Below are positions 1-5,554 of a stretch of DNA of 5,556 nucleotides, in pieces. Made by a program: the position numbers and the translations under genes. Source of the stretch: an uncultured Prevotella sp. (lineage in GTDB: Bacteria > Bacteroidota > Bacteroidia > Bacteroidales > Bacteroidaceae); the NCBI GenBank assembly GCA_947072805.1, contig CAMTJK010000191.1, positions 1 through 5,556 of the forward strand. Reading direction: 5' to 3'. Each line of letters starts with the position of its first letter. The stretch's first letter is position 1. Under the pieces are notes generated by a model that worked only from the letters and a program-made list of their open reading frames with translations, did not search any database and was not told where the DNA came from.

Positions 1-53
1 GTTAAATTCGACCAAATATCTTTACAAATTAACTTTCATTAAGCGCAGTTACG
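1..53 (+). repeat. Left arm of a 53-bp inverted repeat bounding the window
   Basis: Aligned with the reverse complement of 5502-5554, this stretch matches at 49 of 53 positions without gaps. The mismatches are at 8, 35, 37 and 44, and 9-34 is an uninterrupted 26-base match. The identity stops sharply after GCAGTTACG (45-53). The arm begins at the first base of the window, so its outer limit cannot be seen. It lies in non-coding DNA about 250 bp before the S8 peptidase gene and contains no ORF. The match is seen directly. What it is (interspersed repeat, mobile-element end or inversion site) is not decided by this window. Confidence 0.9.
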
Positions 54-153
54 AGGCTCATTCCAACTGCCCGACAAGACAATTCCTACGCGTATTTTTG
101 CATCATTCCATCAAAAACTTGCAGAAATCAACTGTCATAAAAAATTATTACTG

Positions 154-161
154 TAACTTTG
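154..161 (+). promoter_or_regulatory. Probable Bacteroidetes-type -7 promoter box for the S8 peptidase-xseAB operon
   Basis: TAACTTTG is an exact match to the Bacteroidetes -7 consensus TAnnTTTG. No clear TTTG -33 box lies about 20 bases upstream; the nearest candidate is ACTG at 131-134. Transcription would begin near 168 and leave a leader of about 135 nt that contains the hairpin at 189-223. A second consensus match, TATTTTTG at 93-100, also lacks a -33 box and would give a leader of about 195 nt. The box nearer the gene is preferred, but either or both may be used. Confidence 0.5.
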
Positions 162-188
162 TCCGCGCTGACCATTACGATTACTGTG

Positions 189-223
189 TGTAACTGCCTG
201 CATCCGAGCACGGCAGGGTTACA
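189..223 (+). other. Stable hairpin in the 5' leader of the S8 peptidase gene
   Basis: The arms pair as TGTAA (189-193) with TTACA (219-223), CTGCC (194-198) with GGCAG (212-216), and TGC (199-201) with GCA (208-210). There is a GG bulge at 217-218, a single C bulge at 211 and a six-base loop ATCCGA. That makes 13 base pairs, several of them G-C. No T-run follows, so it does not look like an intrinsic terminator. It lies between the predicted promoter and the start codon and would be in the mRNA leader. It matches no riboswitch class I recognise. The pairing is read from the sequence; a regulatory role is inference. Confidence 0.5.
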
Positions 224-301
224 ACGACATGTGCTAATAGTCAGAATTACAAACACCTACAGTTCATAGAACTCACTACATACACACTACACTCAAGCCT
301 A

Positions 302-1732
302 ATGACAAGAAAATATATACTGAAAGTCATCATCATTGTTATCGCTGCGGCATTTTCTGCAATGCCATCCGCAGCCGACGACAATGGCAAGACACGCAAG
401 GATTGTATTTACAGGCTCACACTGAACGACAAGAAAGGCACGCGTCACAGGCTGGACAAACCGCAAACATTTCTCTCGAAGAGAGCCATCGAACGGCGGA
501 AGAGACAGAACATACAGGTGGACTCCACCGATCTGCCCGTCAGCGAGAGGTATCTGAAACTATTAAGAAAAAGCGGACTGAAGGTGGTGGGCACCAGCCG
601 GTGGCACAATACGGTGCTCGTGCTCGTGCCAGACAGCGGCGTGGATAACAGCCTTAAAGCCATAGAGGGCGTGAAGGACTGCCGCCTGGTGTGGCAGATG
701 CCCGACTCGCTCATCCCGGAAGAGAACCCGAAGGGACTGCACGTGACGTTCAACAAATGGGATTCGCTCGAGACATCACACTACGGAGCCACAGAGGAAC
801 AGACCAAACTGCTTAACGGGCACACGCTGCACAACGCAGGATACAGAGGAAAAGGCATGACCATAGCCGTACTTGACGGAGGATTTCTAAACACCGACCT
901 GATACCTGCCCTGAGAAACATACGGCTGGCAGGCGAACACGACTTCGTGTTCCACCGTACATTAACAAAAAGCGACGAATGTGGCAATGCCAACAACACA
1001 CGCCCTGCCATATACCGCAACGCCGACCATGGGACGAAAGTGCTTTCTGTCATGGCTGCCAACGTGCCGCAAGTGTTTGTAGGCACGGCTCCCGAGGCCT
1101 CCTTCTGGCTGTTGCGATGCGAAGACATACAGACAGAGATGCCCATAGAAGAGGATTACTGGACAATGGCGGCAGAATTTGCCGACTCGGCAGGCGTGGA
1201 CATAATAAACAGCAGCGTGGGTTACAGCGAATTTGACAACCACTGCGGCGACCACACTTACAAGGAGATGGACGGAAAGACTGCCTTCATATCGCAATCG
1301 GCATCGATGCTGGCAGACAAGGGCATTGTAATGGTGTGCAGCGCCGGTAACTTAGGCATGGGACCGTGGAAGAAGATAGGCTTCCCGGCTGATGCTGAAA
1401 ACGTGATTGCAGTAGGAGCACTTACACCGAAACTGCAGAATGCGGCTTTCAGCAGTGTCGGTCCCACGCAGGACGGACGCATAAAGCCCGACGTCATGGC
1501 AATAGGTGCGCCTGCCAACGTGATATCGGGACGCGGAACAATAATACAAAGCATGGGCACGTCGTTCGCCTCGCCCATTGTCTGCGGACTGGTGGCGTGC
1601 CTGTGGCAGTCGCGGCAGGACCTTACGGCTCACCAGATAATAGAGATGGTAAGGAAATGCGGCAACAACCGCAATAATCCCGACAATATCTTCGGTTACG
1701 GGATACCGGATTTCAGCATATATTTATTCTAA
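302..1732 (+). CDS. Secreted S8 (subtilisin-like) serine peptidase
   Basis: A 476-residue subtilase predicted to be exported and to cut proteins in the periplasm or outside the cell. Residues 1-25 look like a Sec signal peptide: basic start MTRK, hydrophobic run ILKVIIIVIAAAF, and likely cleavage after PSAA. There is no lipobox cysteine. Residues about 35-130 resemble the N-terminal region usual in Bacteroidetes subtilases (FLSKRAIERR, later SRWHNTVLVLVP). The catalytic domain spans about 180-470, with the triad Asp192 (AVLDGG), His243 (DHGT) and Ser421 (GTSFASP), and oxyanion Asn350 (SAGN). All are present, so it should be active. The Asp motif is DGG rather than the classic DSG or DTG. The protein ends directly after the peptidase domain (GYGIPDFSIYLF), without the C-terminal type IX secretion sorting domain often found on such proteases. 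The ATG at 302 is chosen because it opens directly onto the signal peptide. xseA follows after 10 bases, suggesting one transcript. The physiological substrate is unknown. Confidence 0.9.
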   Translation: MTRKYILKVIIIVIAAAFSAMPSAADDNGKTRKDCIYRLTLNDKKGTRHRLDKPQTFLSKRAIERRKRQNIQVDSTDLPVSERYLKLLRKSGLKVVGTSRWHNTVLVLVPDSGVDNSLKAIEGVKDCRLVWQMPDSLIPEENPKGLHVTFNKWDSLETSHYGATEEQTKLLNGHTLHNAGYRGKGMTIAVLDGGFLNTDLIPALRNIRLAGEHDFVFHRTLTKSDECGNANNTRPAIYRNADHGTKVLSVMAANVPQVFVGTAPEASFWLLRCEDIQTEMPIEEDYWTMAAEFADSAGVDIINSSVGYSEFDNHCGDHTYKEMDGKTAFISQSASMLADKGIVMVCSAGNLGMGPWKKIGFPADAENVIAVGALTPKLQNAAFSSVGPTQDGRIKPDVMAIGAPANVISGRGTIIQSMGTSFASPIVCGLVACLWQSRQDLTAHQIIEMVRKCGNNRNNPDNIFGYGIPDFSIYLF

Positions 1733-1742
1733 TTCACATCGT

Positions 1743-3065
1743 ATGAAGACCGGAATAATTCGCGAAACAGACGACAAGACGTTCTCTCTCTACGAGCTCA
1801 ACAATATTGTGGCTTGCATCATAGGCAACACCATGCCTGACGAATACTGGGTGGAAGCGGAACTCTCGGAGGTACGCGAAAGCAAAGGACACTGTTACAT
1901 GGAACTCGTGGAAAAAGAGCCTGCCGGCAATACGCCCATAGCCCGCGCACAAGCCAAATGCTGGCGGCAATCGTGGGTACTGCTGCGTGCCCACTTCGAG
2001 CGTGTAACCCGACAGACACTGCACGCCGGACTGAAAGTGAGGATGAAGGTGTACCCGCAATTTCACGAGGCTTACGGCTTCTCGTGGATAGTGACCGACA
2101 TAGATGCCTCGTTCACCATTGGCGACATGGCGCGCAAGCGTATGGAGATAGTAAGGAGACTGAAAGAAGAGGGCGTATTCGACCTAAACAGAGAACTTTC
2201 CCTGCCCATGTTCGCACAGCGCATTGCCGTAATATCGAGCGAAACGGCTGCCGGATATGGTGACTTCTGCCGCCAGCTCACCGAAAACGAGTACGGTTTT
2301 GCCTTTACCACACGGCTCTTCCAGGCGGTGATGCAGGGAGAAAGGATAGAAGAAAGCATTATCAGCGCTCTCGACGACATAAACCGTATGGCAGACAGCT
2401 TCGACTGCGTGGTGATAATACGCGGAGGCGGCGCCACAAGCGACATGAGCGGCTTCGACTCGCTTGCCCTCGCCGAAAATGTAGCCAACTTCCCGCTGCC
2501 GGTAATTACGGGAATAGGTCACGACCGCGACGAAACGGTGCTCGACATGGTGTCGCACACAAAGGTAAAGACGCCCACGGCTGCCGCCGCACTGCTGATA
2601 AGCCGCCTGAAAACCACCGCCGACAGGATAAACGAGTGCAGCAACCGCATAGTGCGCACGGTGACAATGGTGATGCAGCGTGAACGACTGCGTGTGAACA
2701 GCCTGTCGGAACGCCTGCCTTCACTGTTCAGCGTGGTGAAAACACGGCAGGAAGCACGTCTCGACATCATGGCTGAAAGGCTGATACGCGCCATAGGACA
2801 ACGTACAGAAGCGGAAAAGAGGCGCATAGGCTTGCTTGAGAGCGCGGTAGCACCGGCCGCCGAACGCATGATGACTGCCGAAAAGCACCGTCTGAGCCTG
2901 CTAAGCCAAAGGGCAAAGGCACTCGACCCTGCCCTACTGCTGGCAAGGGGATACAGCATAACGCTGCACAACGGGCACGCCGTGAGGAACGCCGACGAAC
3001 TGAAACCCGGCGACAAGATAGAAACAAGGTTGAATAAAGGACAAATAAAATCTGAAGTGATATGA
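1743..3065 (+). CDS. xseA: Exodeoxyribonuclease VII large subunit
   Basis: Catalytic subunit of exonuclease VII, the cytoplasmic nuclease that degrades single-stranded DNA from either end to oligonucleotides in repair and recombination. At 440 residues it is close to the E. coli protein (about 456). Residues about 15-125 form the OB-fold nucleic-acid-binding domain (YWVEAELSEVRESKGHCYMEL). The catalytic domain begins near 130 and contains IRGGGATSDMSGFDS (226-240), ITGIGHDRDETVLD (255-268) and KTPTAAAALL (276-285). By alignment in my head, Asp174, Arg227, His260 and Asp263 correspond to the functionally important D155, R205, H238 and D241 of E. coli XseA. A charged, helix-rich segment (about 285-390) matches the coiled-coil region that binds the small subunit. 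The C-terminus (DPALLLARGYSITLHNG) is typical of the family. It starts 10 bases after the peptidase stop, with no Shine-Dalgarno, and its stop overlaps xseB in ATGA, so translation of the two subunits is probably coupled. Confidence 0.97.
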   Translation: MKTGIIRETDDKTFSLYELNNIVACIIGNTMPDEYWVEAELSEVRESKGHCYMELVEKEPAGNTPIARAQAKCWRQSWVLLRAHFERVTRQTLHAGLKVRMKVYPQFHEAYGFSWIVTDIDASFTIGDMARKRMEIVRRLKEEGVFDLNRELSLPMFAQRIAVISSETAAGYGDFCRQLTENEYGFAFTTRLFQAVMQGERIEESIISALDDINRMADSFDCVVIIRGGGATSDMSGFDSLALAENVANFPLPVITGIGHDRDETVLDMVSHTKVKTPTAAAALLISRLKTTADRINECSNRIVRTVTMVMQRERLRVNSLSERLPSLFSVVKTRQEARLDIMAERLIRAIGQRTEAEKRRIGLLESAVAPAAERMMTAEKHRLSLLSQRAKALDPALLLARGYSITLHNGHAVRNADELKPGDKIETRLNKGQIKSEVI

Positions 3066-3253
3066 AAAAGGACATAAGTTACGAAGAGGCCGTGAGCGAA
3101 CTGGAGGCAATATTGCGCCACATGGAAGACGATGAGCCGGATATAGACTCGCTCGGAGAACAGCTGAAAAAAGCAAAGGAACTGATAAAGCTGTGCAAGG
3201 ACAAACTGACGAAGACCGACAACGAGATAAAGAAGATTCTCGACAGCAAATGA
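3062..3253 (+). CDS. xseB: Exodeoxyribonuclease VII small subunit
   Basis: A 63-residue small subunit of exonuclease VII that binds the helical region of XseA in several copies and is needed for activity. The family signature is clear: SYEEAVSELEAILRHME at residues 5-21, then a short linker, then a charged helix (LGEQLKKAKELIKLCKDKL) and a lysine-rich tail. It is shorter than E. coli XseB (80 residues), mainly because it lacks a long C-terminal tail. The ATG lies inside the last codons of xseA, sharing ATGA, which supports co-translation. No strong terminator follows. Short inverted pairs (GCTCT 3255-3259 with AGAGC 3266-3270, and TAAGGCA 3274-3280 with TGCCTTA 3304-3310) lack a T-run. Confidence 0.95.
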   Translation: MKKDISYEEAVSELEAILRHMEDDEPDIDSLGEQLKKAKELIKLCKDKLTKTDNEIKKILDSK

Positions 3254-3334
3254 CGCTCTACGCAAAGAGCACGTAAGGCAAGGCTCTGCAAGAAACTCCG
3301 TACTGCCTTATCATTCATACCGCTCATTCCTACA

Positions 3335-3366
3335 ACATGGACGGCACATTGTTTACACCATGTAAA
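3335..3366. promoter_or_regulatory. Nested palindromes between xseB and ilvE (possible operator)
   Basis: TTTACA (3352-3357) and TGTAAA (3361-3366) form a perfect 6-bp inverted repeat around CCA. An overlapping pair, ACATGG (3335-3340) with CCATGT (3358-3363), could form an alternative stem with a 17-base loop. The site lies about 60 bases upstream of the ilvE -7 box and about 100 after xseB. A dyad of this size could bind a dimeric regulator or mark the end of the xseB transcript. There is no T-run to support an intrinsic terminator. Dyads this short also arise by chance. Confidence 0.25.
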
Positions 3367-3402
3367 GGAATAGCCCGTAACGGTTATTTTTACAATCAAA
3401 TT

Positions 3403-3434
3403 GTTGCAGATATACGATATTTTCTGTACTTTTG
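3403..3434 (+). promoter_or_regulatory. Bacteroidetes-type promoter of ilvE
   Basis: TACTTTTG (3427-3434) matches the -7 consensus TAnnTTTG exactly. GTTG (3403-3406) lies 20 bases upstream, where the TTTG -33 box is expected and matches it at three of four positions. Transcription would start near 3441, giving a short A-rich leader of about 30 nt, usual for Bacteroidetes genes without a Shine-Dalgarno. An 8-bp inverted repeat (TTGTTGCA 3401-3408 with TGCAACAA 3433-3440) overlaps both boxes. This promoter makes ilvE a separate unit from the exonuclease VII operon. Confidence 0.7.
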
Positions 3435-3470
3435 CAACAAAAGCATTAAAATAAACAAAATAATGATACA

Positions 3471-4493
3471 ATGAAAAATTTAGATTGGGCTAATCTTTCG
3501 TTCGGATACATACCGACCGACTACAATGTGCGTTGCTGTTACCGCAACGGACAATGGGGCGAAATAGAAGTAAGCTCCGACGAATACATAAAGATGCACA
3601 TGGCAGCCACCTGTCTGCACTACGGTCAGGAAGCTTTTGAGGGACTGAAAGCCTATCGCTGTCCGGACGGCAAAGTGCGCGTGTTCAGAATGAACGAGAA
3701 CGCGGCACGCCTGCAGAGCACCTGCCGCGGCATCCTGATGCCGGAAGTGCCCACCGAACTGTTTGAAGAGATGGTAAAGAAGGTGGTTCGCCTCAACCAG
3801 GAGTATATTCCCACCTACGAGAGCGGAGCAACACTTTATATCCGCCCGCTACTCATCGGCACGTCGGCACAGGTAGGCGTACATCCGTCGAAAGAATACA
3901 TGTTCCTCATCTTCGTTACGCCGGTAGGACCTTACTTTAAAGGCGGCTTCTCAACCAATCCATACGTAATTGTGCGCGACTACGACCGCTCGGCACCACT
4001 CGGTACAGGCAAGTACAAGGTGGGAGGCAACTACGCCGCATCGCTGTACGCCAACAATCTGGCTCACGAGAAGGGATACGCCTGCGAATTCTATCTCGAC
4101 GCAAAAGAAAAGAAATATATCGACGAGTGCGGTGCTGCCAACTTCTTCGGCATAAAGAACAATACGTACGTCACTCCCAAGTCTACCAGCATACTGCCGA
4201 GCATCACCAACAAGAGTCTTATGCAGGTGGCTGAAGACCTCGGCATGAAGGTGGAACAGCGACCAATACCGGAGGAGGAGCTTGAGACATTTGAAGAAGC
4301 GGGAGCCTGCGGCACAGCAGCCGTGATATCGCCCATCTCGTATATCGACGACCTCGACAACGGCAAGCGATACACATTCAGCAAGGACGGCAAGCCGGGT
4401 CCGATATCGCAAAAACTCTACGACCACCTGCGTGGCATACAGTACGGCACTGTGGAAGACAAGCACGGCTGGACTACAGTGGTAATAGAATAA
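3471..4493 (+). CDS. ilvE: Branched-chain amino acid aminotransferase (class IV PLP enzyme)
   Basis: This cytoplasmic enzyme moves the amino group between glutamate and the 2-oxo acids of valine, leucine and isoleucine, the last step of their synthesis and the first of their breakdown. It has 340 residues, the size of the longer fold-type IV branch (BCAT of eukaryotes and many bacteria) rather than the roughly 309-residue E. coli IlvE. Family motifs occur in order: YGQEAFEGLKAYR (51-63), YIRPLLIGT (123-131), GTGKYKVGGNYA (178-189) with the PLP Schiff-base lysine Lys183, DECGAANFF (218-226) with Glu219 expected to contact the PLP ring nitrogen, ILPSIT (241-246), and ACGTAAVISPI (279-289). No expected motif is missing. 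The ATG at 3471 gives the normal N-terminus (DWANLSFGYIPTDYNV). It is transcribed from its own promoter. A MITE-like palindrome follows 34 bases after the stop and may act as a barrier to read-through into trmB. The specific role is assigned by family; substrate preference among branched-chain amino acids cannot be read from sequence. Confidence 0.95.
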   Translation: MKNLDWANLSFGYIPTDYNVRCCYRNGQWGEIEVSSDEYIKMHMAATCLHYGQEAFEGLKAYRCPDGKVRVFRMNENAARLQSTCRGILMPEVPTELFEEMVKKVVRLNQEYIPTYESGATLYIRPLLIGTSAQVGVHPSKEYMFLIFVTPVGPYFKGGFSTNPYVIVRDYDRSAPLGTGKYKVGGNYAASLYANNLAHEKGYACEFYLDAKEKKYIDECGAANFFGIKNNTYVTPKSTSILPSITNKSLMQVAEDLGMKVEQRPIPEEELETFEEAGACGTAAVISPISYIDDLDNGKRYTFSKDGKPGPISQKLYDHLRGIQYGTVEDKHGWTTVVIE

Positions 4494-4522
4494 GGCAAGA
4501 AAAAGATACACAGGTACAACAA

Positions 4523-4527
4523 TATTT
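4523..4527. repeat. Candidate target-site duplication, left copy (TATTT)
   Basis: TATTT abuts the left terminal inverted repeat of the 147-bp element and is repeated exactly at 4675-4679, abutting the right end. The exact abutment at both ends favours a transposition scar. Chance remains plausible because the region is AT-rich. Confidence 0.45.
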
Positions 4528-4674
4528 AACCCAAATAGGTCATTAGAACGCGGGAAGAAATTCTCTGCGAATGCCATTTTTGCTTCTCAATCAGACAAGA
4601 CTATGGTTTCATGGTCTTTCTGTCTGTCAGAGATAAAAGCAAAACAAATTGAAATCTAATGACATATTTGGGTT
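4528..4674. mobile_element. 147-bp MITE-like palindromic element with terminal inverted repeats
   Basis: The ends 4528-4547 and 4655-4674 are inverted repeats matching at 19 of 20 positions; the mismatch is 4538 against 4664. The outer tip is AACCCAAATA. The bases immediately outside are TATTT on both sides (4523-4527 and 4675-4679), the pattern of a 5-bp target-site duplication. Inside is a nested stem: TTTTGCTT (4578-4585) with AAGCAAAA (4637-4644), CTC (4586-4588) with GAG (4630-4632), CAGAC (4592-4596) with GTCTG (4622-4626), and AAGACTATG (4597-4605) with CATGGTCTT (4610-4618) around loop GTTT, with one T-G wobble. No ORF is present, so it would need a transposase elsewhere. I do not recognise the parent family. 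The TATTT match lies in AT-rich DNA and could be chance. The alternative is a large intergenic RNA hairpin or bidirectional terminator. Confidence 0.6.
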
Positions 4675-4679
4675 TATTT
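4675..4679. repeat. Candidate target-site duplication, right copy (TATTT)
   Basis: Second copy of TATTT, directly outside the right terminal repeat. It lies four bases upstream of the trmB -7 box, so an insertion here would have replaced everything upstream of that box. Confidence 0.45.
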
Positions 4680-4682
4680 TGC

Positions 4683-4690
4683 TACCTTTG
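4683..4690 (+). promoter_or_regulatory. Bacteroidetes-type -7 promoter box of trmB
   Basis: TACCTTTG is an exact TAnnTTTG match, and the context TTTTGCTACCTTTGCCGC is typical of Bacteroidetes promoters. Transcription would start near 4697, about 23 nt before the trmB ATG. No TTTG sits at the usual spacing of about 20 bases. The only upstream TTTG (4667-4670) is 12 bases away and lies inside the right terminal repeat of the MITE-like element. The -33 region is therefore supplied by that element if the element is an insertion. Confidence 0.65.
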
Positions 4691-4719
4691 CCGCGGCTAA
4701 ACATTATAACGTAAAGACT

Positions 4720-5490
4720 ATGAGCAAAGGCAAGTTAGAGAAGTTTGCCGACATGGCAAGCTATGCAAACGTGTTCCAGCACCCCTACTCTATGATGGAA
4801 CAATCCGAATTCGAGATGCGCGGCAAGTGGAGGGAACTCTATTTCAACAACAGCAATCCCATCGTACTCGAACTCGGATGCGGCAAGGGTGAATATACCG
4901 TGGAACTGGCAAAGCTATATCCCGACGTAAACTTCATAGGCGTAGACATAAAGGGTGCAAGAATGTGGACGGGTGCCACACAGGCTCTTAAAGAGGGGCT
5001 CACAAACGTGGCTTTCCTGCGCACGAACATCGAAATTATAGACCGCTTCTTTGCTCCCGACGAAGTGCAGGAGATATGGCTTACATTCAGCGACCCGCAG
5101 ATGAAGAACCCACGCAAACGCCTTTCAAGCACGTTCTTCATGCAACGCTACCGCAGATTCCTTGCCGACGGAGGTATAATACATCTCAAGACCGACTCTA
5201 ACTTCCTCTTCACATACACCGGATACATGGTGGAACGAAACAGTCTGCCGCTACTCTTCCGCACCGAAGACCTCTATCACACCGAGGGCATAGACGAAAC
5301 AACACGCAGGATTCTCTCCATACAGACATATTACGAGGCTATGTGGATGGAGCGCGGACTGAACATAAGGTATATGAAGTTCCGTCTGCCACGCGAGGGT
5401 GAACTCACCGAACCCGAAATAGAAATACCTCTTGACGAATACCGCAGCTACAAACGTCCTAAACGCAGCGGACTTGCCACGAGCAAATAG
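4720..5490 (+). CDS. trmB: tRNA (guanine-N7-)-methyltransferase
   Basis: This SAM-dependent enzyme forms 7-methylguanosine at position 46 in the variable loop of tRNAs, acting in the cytoplasm. It has 256 residues, slightly longer than E. coli TrmB (239) because of its N-terminal and C-terminal extensions. The Rossmann-like SAM site is clear: motif I ELGCGKGEY (51-59), GVDIKGAR (74-81) with Asp76 placed to bind the ribose, and the substrate motif FSDPQMKNPRKRL (123-135), the Bacteroidetes form of the PDPWPKKRH motif of other bacteria. Then come HLKTDS (155-160) and the C-terminal signature TYYEAMWMERGL (203-214), equivalent to the TxYE motif with its conserved glutamate at 206. The N-terminus (MSKGKLEKFADMASYANVF) is the usual Bacteroidetes extension and supports the ATG at 4720. 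It has its own promoter and no cotranscribed partner here. The inverted-repeat arm begins 11 bases after its stop. Confidence 0.96.
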   Translation: MSKGKLEKFADMASYANVFQHPYSMMEQSEFEMRGKWRELYFNNSNPIVLELGCGKGEYTVELAKLYPDVNFIGVDIKGARMWTGATQALKEGLTNVAFLRTNIEIIDRFFAPDEVQEIWLTFSDPQMKNPRKRLSSTFFMQRYRRFLADGGIIHLKTDSNFLFTYTGYMVERNSLPLLFRTEDLYHTEGIDETTRRILSIQTYYEAMWMERGLNIRYMKFRLPREGELTEPEIEIPLDEYRSYKRPKRSGLATSK

Positions 5491-5501
5491 GCAGACGAAC
5501 G

Positions 5502-5554
5502 CGTAACTGCACTTAATAAGAGTTAATTTGTAAAGATATTTGGTCGGATTTAAC
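5502..5554 (-). repeat. Right arm of the 53-bp inverted repeat bounding the window
   Basis: Reverse complement of 1-53 at 49 of 53 positions, without gaps. The match begins 11 bases after the trmB stop codon and reaches 5554, two bases from the window end. It covers the TTAATTTG and GATATTTGG core. The bases between the stop and the repeat (GCAG, 5491-5494) can pair with CTGC (5507-5510) inside the repeat to make a weak 4-bp stem. No good intrinsic terminator for trmB is visible. Confidence 0.9.

Noticed and set aside
93..100. TATTTTTG as the main promoter of the first operon
   Set aside because: It fits the -7 consensus but has no -33 partner and lies farther from the gene than TAACTTTG at 154-161. 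It is noted only as an alternative.
154..161. Phase-variable invertible promoter for the S8 peptidase
   Set aside because: The promoter is inside the repeat-bounded segment together with its gene, so inversion would move both and leave their relation unchanged. No recombinase gene is present.
2519..3265. Long antisense reading frame (248 aa) opposite xseA and xseB
   Set aside because: The sense strand encodes clear exonuclease VII subunits with all family motifs. The antisense product is a low-complexity Ser/Arg/Leu-rich protein with no recognisable domain.
3255..3310. Intrinsic terminator after xseB
   Set aside because: The stems are only 5-7 bp, compete with one another and are not followed by a T-run.
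3375..3383. CCGTAACGG palindrome upstream of ilvE
   Set aside because: Only four base pairs around one base. Too short to call a site.
3951..4577. Antisense reading frame (208 aa) opposite ilvE
   Set aside because: It lies over the conserved PLP-binding half of ilvE and runs into the palindromic element. No promoter or domain supports it.
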